Shown here piece by piece: positions 1-12,143 of a stretch of 64,000 bases of DNA. The DNA comes from Anagrus nilaparvatae (taxonomy: Eukaryota > Arthropoda > Insecta > Hymenoptera > Mymaridae). Each line of letters begins with the position of its first letter. Within the stretch, counting starts at the first letter, position 1. The translations under genes were made by a program, and so were the position numbers. The stretch is from contig JAKSXM010000040.1 of the NCBI GenBank assembly GCA_022575985.1, positions 15,394,001 to 15,458,000 on the forward strand, given 5' to 3'. The notes below the pieces were generated by a model. That model did no database searches. It was given only the letters and a program-made list of their open reading frames with translations, and was not told where the DNA came from.

Positions 1-2780
1 ATATAAAATTTGACACGTAGTATGAAAGTAGATGTACGGCCATTTTGGTTTATTCTTTATCCAGAGGCATAAAAAAAATTGTAAAAAAATTGAGAAATTC
101 AATATTACAAGATGGAAAAAAAGCCATTTTAAAGTAAATTTGTAACAAATTATAAAATATGTATCATTTTGTACATTTTCGGATTAAGTTAAATAATATT
201 CAGCATTTCCCCTATATAAATAAAATATCTTCATCATTTAAATAACAATTAAAAAATTTATTTACTGGTGGATCGTTGAATAAGCATTCCTGTTGTTTTA
301 AATTTTTTCCACCTTGATTTCTCGAATCTATTTTTTTTAGTAACACTCAATTGGATGTAACATAATTGCACAATAAATATAAATTAAATAATTGCACTTC
401 CACTTAACATATTATATTAATAAAACCATCATTTAATAAAACCACCAACCAACTATAAATATGCACTAAAAAACAACCTAATTAAACACAAATTGACAAT
501 TAAATTGTATGATAATTATTAAATATTTAATATTTTTTAAAATTTTTTTTTAATAAATGCAAAGAAAATTTAAGATGCGCGTTTGATTTTATTCTCAACC
601 ACATGAACTGGTCCTAACCAATCATTGATATTAACTGTAAAGTAAGCGTTCTTTTAATAAGGAAACGGATTCTCGTAATCAATCGGTTATCGTCGTAAGA
701 CTTCGGAGAGCCAAAGTACCAAATAATATCACCTTTTTTTTCTTTTCGATATAAAGTATAATTATAATTTATTTTTAAATATTTTGCAAATTTTTACTCA
801 AATATTTGTAAGATAATTTAATGTATAATTGTTTATATGTTTATTTTGTTTTTTAAATAACTATAAGTAAGATGCGTAAATACCAATTAAACAATAAATT
901 ATGCCCTGATTTTAGCCTCCCTATTAAAACTCGGAAGAAAATTTTATTTCCATTACGTGCTTCAAAAAGATTTACTTTCCTACTTTCGGGTAATCTTTAT
1001 TCGATTTTAATAAAAAACTAAGTATTGAACGCAGGAATAAATGTAGGAATTTTAATTTTTATGATGTTATATAACTACATTGGAAGGAAAATCCTATTAT
1101 TTTTCCGTTGCTGAACAAATATATATTTTTTCATTAATCGAAATTAGTTAAAATCATTTTTTATTAATAAAAATTATGATTAAATTGCAAAATATGCCCT
1201 TTTTATCAACTCATGGTGTTTTTCCAGGTGATTATGTTATGATTTTGAATATGGTTTTAATCCTTCTTCAGTCAATTTTATTTTTAATACTTTTAAATTT
1301 AAAATTCTTTAATAATTACATAACATATCAAAAAATTTATTAATAAAAAAAAAATTAATTGCTAGCATCATAGTGATGTCAATAAAGTTATTTTTTCATT
1401 AAATTTTTTTCAGATTGGTAAAATAAAAGTAAATGAATTTTATCATTATTCTTTTTAAACTGAAAATCTCTTTAATAAATTTTATAACAAGCACAGAATG
1501 GGTAAATCTTGGGCAGTATGGTTTGGCACTTATAATTTCCAGTGATAGAAGATACTTGCCATTTAGAAAAATAATAATACAGATAAAAAGCTTGGTTTGC
1601 AATGGATATGAGAATATTCACACATGCACATGGATATGAACATACTGCGCTAACAAACTGGCTTTTTCAAACATCAAAAGATGTAATTAATTGCACAAAT
1701 TTATACACTCACGTTCATGTTTGTTCTTTAAACAAACCTGGCAGCACTGCAACTTGGACATTAGAAACACCTTTTGATGTTCAAATTCATTCAGAATAGG
1801 TGCAGAAGGAAAATATGATTCAAAGTAGGGACCAATTTGGATTCAGAAAATGGTACAAATATTAAAAATGGCAATGATTCTATGACCTAATCTACAAATC
1901 TACCTATTCATTCTGTGACTTCTGATAATCTTGCAGCTAAGGTAATTTTAAAATTTATGCAATTAATTTTTATGAGTTTCAACAATATATACCATTTTCA
2001 AATAAAAATAAAAAAAAAATAAATTAAAAGATATAATCTTCAAAAAAGAAGATTTTTAAAAAATTTGAAAACTTTGATTTCAAGTATGTAAAGACCTCGC
2101 ACAATTTATATGTGAATTGGTCTTCTGGTGAAAACTTTGAATAATGGATCGTTTTTTACTTCCGATCAAAAGTCAAAATGTGTTCAAAGCACTAAATGAC
2201 CTAAAATCTTTGGGGTATATGGCCTATTTTATTTTACAAAATCCTAAAATTTCAAAATAAGTTTTATGATGAAATCCAATGAAAATAATTACAGATTAAA
2301 TTATATTAATGTATTCTTAAATATGGAGACAATAATTCAATAAAAATATAACTTATTAATAATTTTTATTAGGTTAAATTAAAAACCTTAGTTAAACGTA
2401 TAAAAAAAATATTTTATTTATATTTAATGTTACCCCGTTTTCAAACTAGAACTTTAAAAATCATTATTTAGAAATGTTTTAAAAATTTATTTACAAAAAG
2501 AACTATTTTGTAAATTTAAATTTTTCAACAGGTTTTTATAAGAAGAATTTTAATTAAATTTAAAAACCAAAATCATTTATTATGAGATCTTATCCTAATT
2601 TGAATTCACTTTTTAATATAACATTGAATAAGCAATAAATTTCCAAATATTTTAAAAATTTTTAATTATAGAATAAAAAAATAAACTTTTCATATTGATT
2701 CATATATAAATTATGTAAGTATAATAATTTGCTAATTAACTAATAAAAATTTGCTGAACAATTTCTAAATTTAATTAGGT
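1..2780. other. AT-rich stretch without a recognised gene
   Basis: I see no conserved protein family or RNA gene here. Two weak coding hints exist. A minus-strand open stretch lies at about 569-740, in a patch of higher GC than its surroundings. A plus-strand open stretch at about 1602-1799 has somewhat protein-like composition. Neither has convincing splice sites at both ends or a match I recognise. The rest is low-complexity A/T sequence lying 3' of the methyltransferase gene that ends at 2781 on the minus strand. Confidence 0.5.
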
Positions 2781-5700
2781 TTATAACTTTTTCATAGGGT
2801 AGAAATGATACAAAGTACGTAATATAGTTGATAGTGTTTGCACACTCCAAGCTTTACCTAAATATTCCATTCTTCTGTATGTTGGTAGATCATGGACATT
2901 TAAATAATGTTTTGGCAAACCGTAGATTTTTTCCAATTCTGTTATAAATAATTTATCAGCTTTTCCATTCATAAATACAGGCTTCTTATCTCCAGCTGAA
3001 ATAATTGAAATTATTGTAAAATTTAACTAAAGCAAAAATTTTATGTAATTAAATTGATAAAATTATAAGTTTACACATTAATTTGCAAATTTTGGGAATC
3101 AAATATCTTCCAAAAACTAAAGTTAATTGACAAAGTCTTGAAATTTACCTTGAATCAGTGAATTACTCTTTGTTGTAACTGTATTAATTTTTTGAACGGT
3201 TGCTATTCTTTCCCCGTGATATTGTTCCAGACAATCTTGCAATTTTATATCTACAGTCTCATAATTTTTAAATGGTAGATTAGTCCAATATAACCTTGGT
3301 CTATATTGGGCTGAGAATTCTGCAGCATCAACCATTAAACCATTGCACCCTATTTTACTGATTTTAATATAAAAAATTAATTTCATTTTATATACACCAA
3401 GAATTTACTGTTATAAATTTTTAAGTAAATTAATTTTTTAATCATAATTATTAAAAAAAAAAATCATTATCATGTTACAGTGTGATGGCAATCTGCTTAT
3501 CAACTCCACCATATGATTGACTTAAGATAATAAATTGTAATTAACATAATAATACCAAAATTATTATTACCCATCAATTGTTTCTTTGTCTTTCTCATCC
3601 ATTGATTCCACATTTTCTAGTAAAAAAAATATATGTTGACCGTTATTGTTTTGTAGTAAAATTCTAATTATTTCAATTGCTTTCAGAATGTAAATTCCTG
3701 TTCCTGTTTCATCTAAAATATGATAAATTTATTATTAATTAAACTATTACCTTTTTTTACATCATAAAAAAAATGTTTCATTTTAATTAAATAAAAGATT
3801 ACCTTCCAAACCTTTCTTATTTATTGTGTTAGCACCACTAACATCGTTACATGGTAGACTTGCTAAAACAAGATCAAATGGGCCATGGGTATCCAACCAA
3901 GCTTTGTCAATATTAACAATATCGCCAACATTGATTGTATATATACCTTTTTCATGATGATTAGCATTTCTAACTGAATCACAAAGAGGATCAATCTCAC
4001 TGACATGATAGGTATCTACTCCAAGATTCAAGTTCTCCAAAATGACCAAGCCTGCAAATAAATTTGTTTACTTTATTTCTTTTGAAAAAAAAAAATTATA
4101 TCTATTAAGAAAATGATATTAAATTATTGGTTATTTTACCTGTACAAATTCCATCACACAATGATAAAACTCGTAAAGGAGGAGGATTTCTATTTTCAAG
4201 TAAGTGATTTAGTTTGTATAATGGCATTCTACCATATAAATGACAATAACTTTGATACATCTCTTTTTTCCAATTATAAGATAAAGGAAAAGAAGATTTT
4301 TTGTCACATTCCAATCCAGAATCTTTTTTACAAAAATAACATTCCCAATTCTTCTCTTCAAAAATTTTCAAAAAATTATTCGTATTAAGAATATGTTGGA
4401 TACAATATAAACAGAATACTCTATATAAATATATGAATCCAATAAAAAAGTCATAATTAAAAATAGGTCTTATTTAAATAATAGATACTGACTTTGGGCA
4501 AGTAAAACATGTTTTTTTTAATGAATCATCATTCCCACATAATATACAGTATATCTGCAAAAATTAAAATCACAAAAAACAGGCATGTAAATTTTTGGTT
4601 AACAATATAAATTTTATTAAATCTTATATTTAAATTTTTATTTACTTACATTTTTTCCATTTTGTTTCAGATCAAAAATTTTGCTTTGAATAATAGGCTA
4701 AAATTTTTAAAAATGTTATTTGTTAAATTTACATTATTTAAATTAAATTTCTATTAATATTAAAATGAAACTAACATAACATTTGTCACAAATGCACGAA
4801 ATGTCAAAGAAAGGATGTTTTAACATAATTTCCTTTTCATTAAAACAAACAATACAATAATGCAATTTTCCAAGTAGAATCTCATCTGATAAATATTTTA
4901 ATTTTTCTGAAAGAATAAATAAATTTATTTTAAGAATAATGGTTATTTTATATGAATTTAACAATTAAATAGTTTTTTTTGTGTTTTATATTTACCATAG
5001 TTTACTTTGATTGTCATTTCTCTTTTACTTAACTCATTTTTTGGCGTTTTCATATAATTTAAGTATAACTTTTTTTTCATAAGCGGTGGATATATTTCAC
5101 TAAAATTTCCTTCAATTTCCTTTGAATTCGTCATATTTGCCTGATTCTGTATAACAAATTCAATAGCTTGAAATAAATTAAAATCATTAACAATTTTATT
5201 ATGAAAATAAAAATCCTGTGAATGTATAAAAACAAATAAATTAATATAATGATAACAGTATTAATAATAATAATGAAAAAATAAAACCTGTATAGATTGT
5301 AAAAAGCTTCTTGAAAATGTTCATTTCGACTATTCAATACCTTGTCTTTCATTAATTTGAAACCATCATAAAAACTCTTGATGGTGCTTTTAAGTACCTT
5401 AATATGAAACATAAATTATTAAAATTCACAAATTATTTATTAAATCAGTATAATTAAATTTTAAAATACAATATTTATTAACTGTCTAACCTTGGCATAT
5501 TTAAAATCACCATACCAAACAATAAATTCGTAACATCTACTGGGTTTGGGCTGACTCAAAATTTCTGAATTCACAACCAAACCTAAAAATGAATGAAAAT
5601 TTTTGATATTATCATTAATACGTGTTCTTGATAGAGTAGAGCTGAATAAAGAATTACCTGGCCACCAAATATTTGTTGTATACTTTATAAAAACAATTTT

Positions 5701-7578
5701 CTGTTTAATTTTTAAAATTTTTTCATTCAGAACAAAATTCTTTAATATCCGATTCTCTTTATTTAAGTAATGATTAGTTTCTTCTTTTTCATTGATCATT
5801 AAAATTTTTTCATTCATGTCAAAGGTCTTTAAAAGCTGAATATCTTTATTTATGTAATGTTTATTATTTTCTTCTTCATTATCAATAACAATTGTTTGTT
5901 TTAAATTTAATTCATAATTATTGCAATTTATAACATTTAATAGTTTTTTGTTTATATTTGGCGAGGAATGTGATTCAGTGTTGGATCTGAAATTAAAAAA
6001 AATATAAATTATATTTAAAAAAATTGTATACCTATTAGTAATTACTATAAAATTTAACTGGAAAATATTTATTTAAACTTAACATATATGAAAATTATAA
6101 ATTTTTTTTTTATATTAACTACGTGTGATTGATATATTAAAATAAATTAAATACTGTTAGCAACAATTGGCTTTGAAATACAATTTAAAATTCAATGTAA
6201 ATTATATTTCATCTGAGAAACATCAAAGTTATTGATTAATCTATAGATATACGTAATTTAGAATTTAAATATTAAACAAAATACCTCACCTTGTTAATTG
6301 TTCAATATCACAATTGCTTTTAGTTTCAATATAATTTTTAAGCTGATAATGAGAATTATCTAGCTCAAATTCTTCATTAATGTCATCATTAAAATCTGAT
6401 TTGTATTGATTTACATTTGTAACTATTTCTCTATAATCATAAAAAAAATAACATAATTAAAAAATATTTGCTTAATAATAATTTTTATACAAATTATTTA
6501 TGAAACTTACTCTTCTTGCTGAATATTAAAAGTGATATTGTTTGTTATTTTCGTTGTCAATGAAGAGTAAGAATGTTCAGCTCCAATAACTTTCTTTAAT
6601 TGAAAATTAACTAGATCATGATCCAATGATTGCACTTTCATATCACCTAATATATTTTGATTTTCTTCTGTCAAGTTTTTAGAAATTTGTGAATCATTGC
6701 CCAATAATTCCACATTTATGTCAACTGATTTGTTTTGATTTTCTTGTGATAAATTTTTTCTATATCTATTAAAATTTATAAATTATTTTATTTTATTTTT
6801 TAAAATAAATTTTTGATTTTTAAAAAAAAAAATGAGATTCATGACCTTCATAATAAAATAACTTATAGATTACTAAATTTCCAAAAATTTTGGGTGATTA
6901 ATATAATAACGATTAATTTAAATTTTTTTTTTTTTTGATGCGGGGGATATGAGACTCATTTTTTTTAGGTTTTGATAAATTAATTTTGTTAAAAATAAGA
7001 AAAACTAATGTTGAATTATTTTTTCTTGTATAACCTTGTAGACAATATAACATTGTTGTATTGAACTTACGTTTCTTGTTGGATTAATTCAGGAAACTCC
7101 TCATTAATTACGGAAGATGGTAAAGTTGATTCAAGATTTATTCTTAAAATTTAATTTAATAAATTATTAAAAAAAATAAAAATTATAAAATGATTCAATT
7201 TACGTTATTAAGCCCTTAATAGGCATAAACTTTGGCAAACTTTCTTTCTTCAAATATCTTCGAGACTGTTTTATCTCAAAATCTAATTTTTCATCGAAGT
7301 GATCACTACATATGGTGAAGTTTTTCGTTATCTTTTTCCCACTTTTGCTCACTAAATTGGTCCATTTTTTAAACTGGATATCATCCATCTTTGGAATTCT
7401 AAACAAATTATAGGTTATGTCAAAAAAATTTCTATTATCCATTAAATAACTATCAATTTTATGATCTTAAAATATCAAATTTCACTTAAAAATTTTAATG
7501 ATTTTACCTGTGAAATGTTAAGTATTGATTTGAAGAAGGCTTTTGCCTTACACCACATATACTACAACAGTTGACCAT
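2781..7578 (-). CDS. Dnmt3: THAP-PWWP-ADD-DNMT3-type DNA (cytosine-5) methyltransferase, 17 exons
   Basis: Likely a de novo cytosine methyltransferase acting on nuclear DNA, with an added N-terminal DNA-binding THAP finger. Exons by hand: 7578-7508, 7398-7204, 7142-7071, 6765-6511, 6430-6290, 5986-5658, 5582-5491, 5397-5288, 5215-4996, 4906-4776, 4697-4650, 4554-4493, 4420-4140, 4051-3803, 3712-3571, 3357-3149, 2995-2781 (about 939 aa). Seen: THAP ligands C5-x2-C8-x45-C54-x2-H57 with W36 and a PKFMP box; PWWP core WWPG near residue 352 followed by VWYGD; ADD cysteines (YCIVC, ISCICDKC, YCILC, TCFTCPK, VFCLYC, WECYFC); motif I LSLCDGICTG; motif IV SLPCNDVSG with the catalytic Cys; motif VI LLENV; then RPRLYWTNLP, TTKSNSLIQ and LGKAWSVQT near the end. 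The order matches vertebrate and insect DNMT3. Odd: the THAP fusion; exon 8 (phase 2) does not join exon 9 (needs phase 0), so a one-base error, a mutation or an unusual splice lies at 5215-5290. A separate THAP gene upstream is less likely because exons 1-6 stay in frame. Confidence 0.88.
7204..7578 (-). other. THAP zinc-finger exons of the methyltransferase gene
   Basis: Exons 1 and 2 encode a C2CH THAP finger of about 85 residues. C5 and C8 are in exon 1; C54 and H57 (TICSDHF) are in exon 2. The conserved Trp (KKWTN), the Pro after the first strand (HRIPK) and the terminal PKFMP box are present. THAP fingers are sequence-specific DNA-binding modules common in transposase-derived proteins. 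The splice junctions are canonical and keep one frame with exon 3 onward. Confidence 0.85.
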
Positions 7579-7746
7579 TATTATTAACTATGACTCTAAT
7601 AAACAATAACAATATCTTACATTGTTTAACCAAATTTAAATAACATATTATATCACCACTATTTATTTATTCAAATAAGAGAAACAAATAAAATACTAAA
7701 TCAAAAATTTATAAATCTTATGAATGAAAAAGAAAAATATTAACCC

Positions 7747-7846
7747 TGTGTGCCTGTAGGAATAAATTTTTGTTTATCTCCCTTCCTCTTATTGCCTTAT
7801 GTGTTTTTAAACGGCCTTATCATATATCGTCCTTTTCTAAATTAAA
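7747..7846 (+). repeat. Left arm of ~100-bp inverted repeat, paired with 14187-14285
   Basis: The block reading TTATCTCCCTTCCTCTTATT, followed by GCCTTATGTG and CGGCCTTATCAT up to CCTTTTCTAAATTA, recurs as its reverse complement at 14187-14285 with only a few mismatches. Homology stops abruptly on the inner side after CTAAATTA in both copies. This looks like long terminal inverted repeats of one 6.5-kb element, or two copies of one mobile repeat in opposite orientation. I found no convincing target-site duplication. Confidence 0.65.
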
Positions 7847-7861
7847 GGAGAATAGGGGAAA

Positions 7862-7893
7862 TGGTCAAGAGTGGGAGCGTGCGACTCAGAAGT
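7862..7893 (+). repeat. tRNA-like box (Leu/Ser-type A-box), possible SINE head
   Basis: GAGTGGGAGCGTGCGACTCA recurs on the minus strand at about 17924-17950. With the preceding TGGTCAA it resembles the D-arm (polymerase III A-box) of a Leu or Ser tRNA. No complete cloverleaf is visible, so this is at most a fragment of a tRNA-derived repeat. Confidence 0.3.
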
Positions 7894-8087
7894 TAAATAT
7901 TTTTAACTTTCTGCGCCGGATGCTTTGCCTTGTTGTTGTTGCTTTTTTCGGCTTCTCTGCCGTGTTATGTGCACAATCCACGTTTTTGTTTCTTCTGGCT
8001 GTGTCTTCTATCTTTTTCTAACTTATTCTCAAAAAGTCATTCTCTTGTGCACGGCAATTTACTTTTCACTAGTTTTTGAAAAAAATC

Positions 8088-8172
8088 GCCGAGCTCTCTT
8101 TTATGTGCTCGGCATTTCTTGAATTTTAATTTTTCAAAATCGCCGAGCTCTCTTTTATGTGCTCGGCATTTT
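8088..8172 (+). repeat. Two tandem copies of a 48-bp unit, each with a GCCGAGC/GCTCGGC hairpin
   Basis: The segment GCCGAGCTCTCTTTTATGTG followed by CTCGGCATTT occurs twice in direct orientation about 48 bp apart. Each copy can fold into a 7-bp perfect stem with a 12-nt loop. It sits just upstream of the symplekin relic. No function is evident. Confidence 0.7.
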
Positions 8173-8267
8173 TTATTATTTTATATATATATATATTTTT
8201 ATGATTTGTATATATTTATTTAATTGAATACTAATTTAATTTATTAATTTTTTTTTATTTATTAAAG

Positions 8268-9997
8268 AAACTAAAATTTCTGAACGAGATGCTGTAATGG
8301 AAGACTTGATAAAAAATCCTACTATTAGCGTAGCAGAGGCCAAATGAGAAAGAAAAAGAGAAAAAGAGCAACTGGCTAAGGCGTCTTTGGAGGCTCATGA
8401 AAAATCTCTTCAAAAAGCAAGCAGTCGCTTGAAATCTTTAAAATTGTCAAACTTACTTTAAAGTTACAAAACCACTTTTAAAGGATCAAAGAGACAAAAG
8501 CTTACTAATGGCCGTAAATGGAATTTTATCAAGTGAAGCAAGTGTTTTACGGGGAGGAGTAGCTAATACAAGGTAAGAAGGATAATAAAAGCTTAAGCAG
8601 CTGCTTTTTTTAATATTAAAAGAAGCCTTTTTTAGAATGAAAATTCTAACAACACTCGCAGCTACTTTTAATCCATTCATAAAAGAAGCAATCCTTGATC
8701 ATATTACAAGTGATATGAGAATGAGATTAGACTTAGCCTTAGGATGGTTGTATGAAGAGTATGCCCTACTTCAAGGATTTCAAAGAAGAACTATATTATG
8801 CTCGACGCCAACTGAAGCACCTCATCAAGCTTATAATTTTTTGCTTTGTACATTAATCACAGCAATTGAAGTTATGCATGGAAAAGATCGAGATCACCTT
8901 CTTTCAAGACTATATTTAGAAGCTCCTTTAATAACAGAAGATGCTGTTGAGGCATTAAAAAATATTTCAGGTGATGATTCGCGAGGTTTGGGACCACTCC
9001 ATCTTTTAAAAGAAATAGTAATTAGAAGGCCAACAAAGCATCTTAATTTTTTGAATGTTCTTTTATGTCACACAGCTCATGAAAGTAGCTTGGTAAGTTA
9101 AGCATTTATATGAAATAAAAAAGCAATAGCAGCTACTTTTGCATGCATCTAAATGTAAACTTATGTTGCTTATTATAATCATGTAAAAGACTATAGTCCT
9201 GTTAAAAATGGAATAAATAAAATAAACGAAGCTTTTTAATTGCTTAGATCAGAGAAAATGCTATTCAGCTAGTTGTTGAACTGTATAAAAGGCCAGAATT
9301 AAGTAATTACATAGAAGAATATGCAGTACTGTATTTAAGTTGTTTGCGGAGAAGCAAATTTACACTCAGGAAACAGTGGCAGTTGTGATGCAGCAATTAA
9401 TGGACATGACTCCATTACCAACATTGCTAATGCGAACTGTGATACAAAGCTTAGCCCTGTATCCAAGACTAAGTGGTTTTGTAATGAATATTTTACAGCG
9501 CCTTATTTTAAAGCAAGTTTGGAAGCATTCAAAAGTTTGGGAAGGTTTTGTTAAATGCTGTGAAAGGACGCAACCTCAAAGTTTTGCTGTTATACTACAA
9601 TTGCCTGCGCAACAACTAATTGAGGCTTTAAAAATGGCTCCAAATTTAAGAGCTCCGTTAATTGGTCACGTAGATTCGTTTGCAGATAACCAAGTCAGTA
9701 ATTCAAATTTGACCAGTAGCTACTTTTAGTCTTTAGTCCTTGATTTTAAAAGCTTAATATTTCAGAAAGCTCACATATCTCAATCAGGTAATAAAGGGAA
9801 AACCACCAGTTATAATGCACAATGACTTTGATATAATGAGGTAACCATGCTTTTAATTAGTGTTATAGTATTTAATATTATTGTAAACAAATGCTTTTTT
9901 TCATTGGGAATCAAATACAGAATACCCAGTTGCCATTAAGAGGCAAGATACCACAGATATTGATCAGTTAGAGCCTGCCCCTCCTGGCTTGGATTAA
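8268..9997 (+). pseudogene. Symplekin C-terminal pseudogene (introns retained, large internal deletion)
   Basis: Symplekin is the scaffold of the mRNA 3'-end cleavage and polyadenylation machinery. The fragment covers only its C-terminal half. Strongest matches: [40 protein letters not shown] and the following ILQLPAQQL stretch (9340-9700), plus MKILTTLAATF..LEAPLITEDAV..GLGPLHLLKEIVIRRP (8635-9095). Exons: 8268-8571, 8635-9095, about 9248-9700, a short piece near 9765-9840, and a final piece ending PAPPGLD at 9997. Damage: an in-frame TGA near 8346; a frame change near 8450; loss of about 200 codons at ~9345, where the exon jumps from the YAVLYLSC region straight to the [10 protein letters not shown] region; a further frame break near 9785. 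Introns with GT..AG ends remain, so it is a DNA-level copy, not a processed retrocopy. The intact gene is presumably elsewhere. Confidence 0.82.
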
Positions 9998-10257
9998 AAA
10001 AATATATATTTTTATAATTAATGATAAATTCTTTTTAATATTTATTTTTAAGATTGTAAAATAAAAGAAGCAGCTTAGTCAAAGAATGATTGTGTGCAAA
10101 ATAGATGCTATTGAATTGACAAGTTTAATTTTAATTTAAAAAAAAAATAGATAATTTTTATTTACATAATTGTAATGTAAACATATATTTATAAATATAT
10201 AAAAATAATTAGCTTTTATAATCTGGGATACTTGTTTTTTTTTTTTTTTTTTATTTT

Positions 10258-10547
10258 TTATAAACAAGCAATTGCATGTATAAATTTATAATTAAATCTT
10301 CCAAAATCAACACCAGTGTCTAATAAATCACGTAACATAAAAGATGCTTTTTTTGGCAATATTCTGAAAAAAAAAAATATTTATAAATTGCAATTATTTA
10401 TATTTTAAAACTATTACGAACCTTAAAATATGACTTAAATAAAGAAGATAGCCAGGTATACTAAACTCCTCATAATTTCTTTTTACTCCATCAATGATTC
10501 TTCTTGCAGCTTCGTTAGATGCTATGGTACCAAAATAACTCGGTATC
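10258..10547 (-). pseudogene. Last two exons of a short-chain dehydrogenase/reductase (17beta-HSD/RDH-like)
   Basis: Two minus-strand exons (10547-10422 and 10363-10258) join in phase and end in TAA. They encode roughly 75 residues with [20 protein letters not shown], a [12 protein letters not shown] helix and ILPKKASFMLRDLLDTGVDF. This fits the C-terminal segment of membrane-associated SDRs of the 17-beta-hydroxysteroid or retinol dehydrogenase type. The Rossmann and YxxxK catalytic parts are absent. Immediately upstream (in gene direction) lies the 52-bp tandem array instead of more exons, so this is an orphan 3' end. I am confident it is coding-derived, less so of the family. Confidence 0.5.
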
Positions 10548-10718
10548 CTAGCAATAATTTTAATTAAAATTAATACACTTTTGAAATAAATTCATTCATT
10601 CCAAGTAAAGGACCTTAACCTTAGCCTGATATCTTTGGAAGCTTCAGTTGCAATTATAAATGGATATACATGAACTAGGGTAGTTAAGATGTTGCAATTG
10701 GTATGTCGAAGTTCTGTA

Positions 10719-11320
10719 TGTAATAGTACTTTTTGCCTGCAGGCAATTAGACTTTCTAAGGGTGAATTCTTGTAATAGTACTTTTTGCCTGCAGGCAATT
10801 AGACTTTCTAAGGGTGAATTCTTGTAATAGTACTTTTTGCCTGCAGGCAATTAGACTCTCTAAGGGCGAATTCTTGTAATAGTACTTTTTGCCTGCAGGC
10901 AATTAGACTCTCTAAGGGTGAATTCTTGTAATAGTACTTACTGTCTGCAGGCAATTAGACTCTCTAAGGGTGGATTCTTGTAATAGTACTTTTTGCCTGC
11001 AGGCAATTAGACTTTCTAAGGGTGAATTCTTGTAATATTACTTACTGTCTGCAGGCAATTAGACTCTCTAAGAGTGGATTCTTGTAATAGTACTTACTGT
11101 CTGCAGGCAATTAGACTTTCTAAGGGTGAATTCTTGTAATAGTACTTACTGTCTGCAGGCAATTAGACTCTCTAAGAGTGGATTCTTGTAATAGTACTTA
11201 CTGTCTGCAGGCAATTAGACTTTCTAAGGGTGAATTCTTCTAATAGTACTTACTGTCTGCAGGCAATTAGACTCTCTAAGAGTGGATTCTTGTAATAGTA
11301 CTTAGTGCCTGCAGACAAAA
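10719..11320 (+). repeat. 52-bp tandem repeat array, about 12 copies
   Basis: Twelve CTGCAG sites spaced ~52 bp apart mark the units, each reading roughly TAGTACTTTTTGCCTGCAGG, CAATTAGACTCTCTAAGGGT, GAATTCTTGTAA. Two sub-types alternate (TTTTTGCCTGCAGG versus TTACTGTCTGCAGG, and AAGGGTGAATT versus AAGAGTGGATT). That suggests higher-order duplication of a two-unit block in the right half. A short minus-strand frame stays open through part of it only because of the repetition. Confidence 0.95.
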
Positions 11321-11933
11321 ATTTAAATAAAATAAGAAACAAAATGAAAAATAAAAAATAAAATAAGAAAGAAATTGGTTAATTTAATTATTTAATTAAT
11401 TGTATTAAGAATTTTATTTTTTTTAAAAAAATTATGTTATACAATTTTATATTTTTTAGTAGTGTTATATAAACAAATTAAATTATAATTAAATTATTAA
11501 TGTGACTCTTTAGAATAAGTATTAATTTTTATTTTATAAATTTTTAAAATTTTGTAATTTAATTTCAGTACTAGAAATAATTTTAATATAATTTGATTTT
11601 TAATTAGTAGTTGAAAAGATTATAAATTGAGAATTTATATAAATAAATCAAAAAATAAAAGTTTTTACTTTCACAAGTTTAGTTTTGTGTTTATCAAATG
11701 TTTATCCTATTTTGCAAACTCTATATGTTTAAAAAAGTTAAATTTTAAATATACTAATTGTTGCAATTGGTTTGTAAATTAGATAATTCACTTGGAATGT
11801 AATCAAAGCAAGTTTCACTTATAATACCGTATTCAATGTTAAATAATCTAATTTAATAGCATTTTTGAACAAATTTTTTAAATTTATCTCAATATTTATT
11901 GAGATATTACAGGTTGAAAGAATAGTTATATTT

Positions 11934-12143
11934 TTACAATATTGTAACTGGAGCCTCAATGTCGAACATCGTTATTTCATAACGCAATTGCGTTGCTTCA
12001 TCAATTGTAATTCGGAGTGCTGCAGTTTCGTTTAATCTACTTTCCAGGATAAAAACGACTTCAAAATATCTGCTCGCGGCTGATCTGTTCTTGCCTCTAA
12101 ATCATTCGTTAGTCAGTTCCCTGTTGTTGAAAATGGCATACCT
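11934..12143 (-). pseudogene. Coding relic, possibly C-terminus of a RAD21/REC8-type cohesin subunit
   Basis: On the minus strand a frame with one stop (TGA in the ELTNE*FRGK region) encodes NRSAASRYFEVVFILESRL followed by a stretch ending IEAPVTIL and a stop. The N-R-x-A-A-x-x-F-x-x-x-x-x-L pattern is like the winged-helix end of kleisins, but similarity is short and I would not rely on it. The patch has clearly higher GC than its surroundings, consistent with former coding sequence. Confidence 0.28.

Noticed and set aside
7868..7893. Functional tRNA gene
   Set aside because: Only an A-box-like half is present; no acceptor stem, anticodon arm or T-loop could be assembled.
10592..10850. Overlapping minus-strand open frames with identical starts
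   Set aside because: They are translations of the 52-bp satellite; the frame stays open only through repetition.
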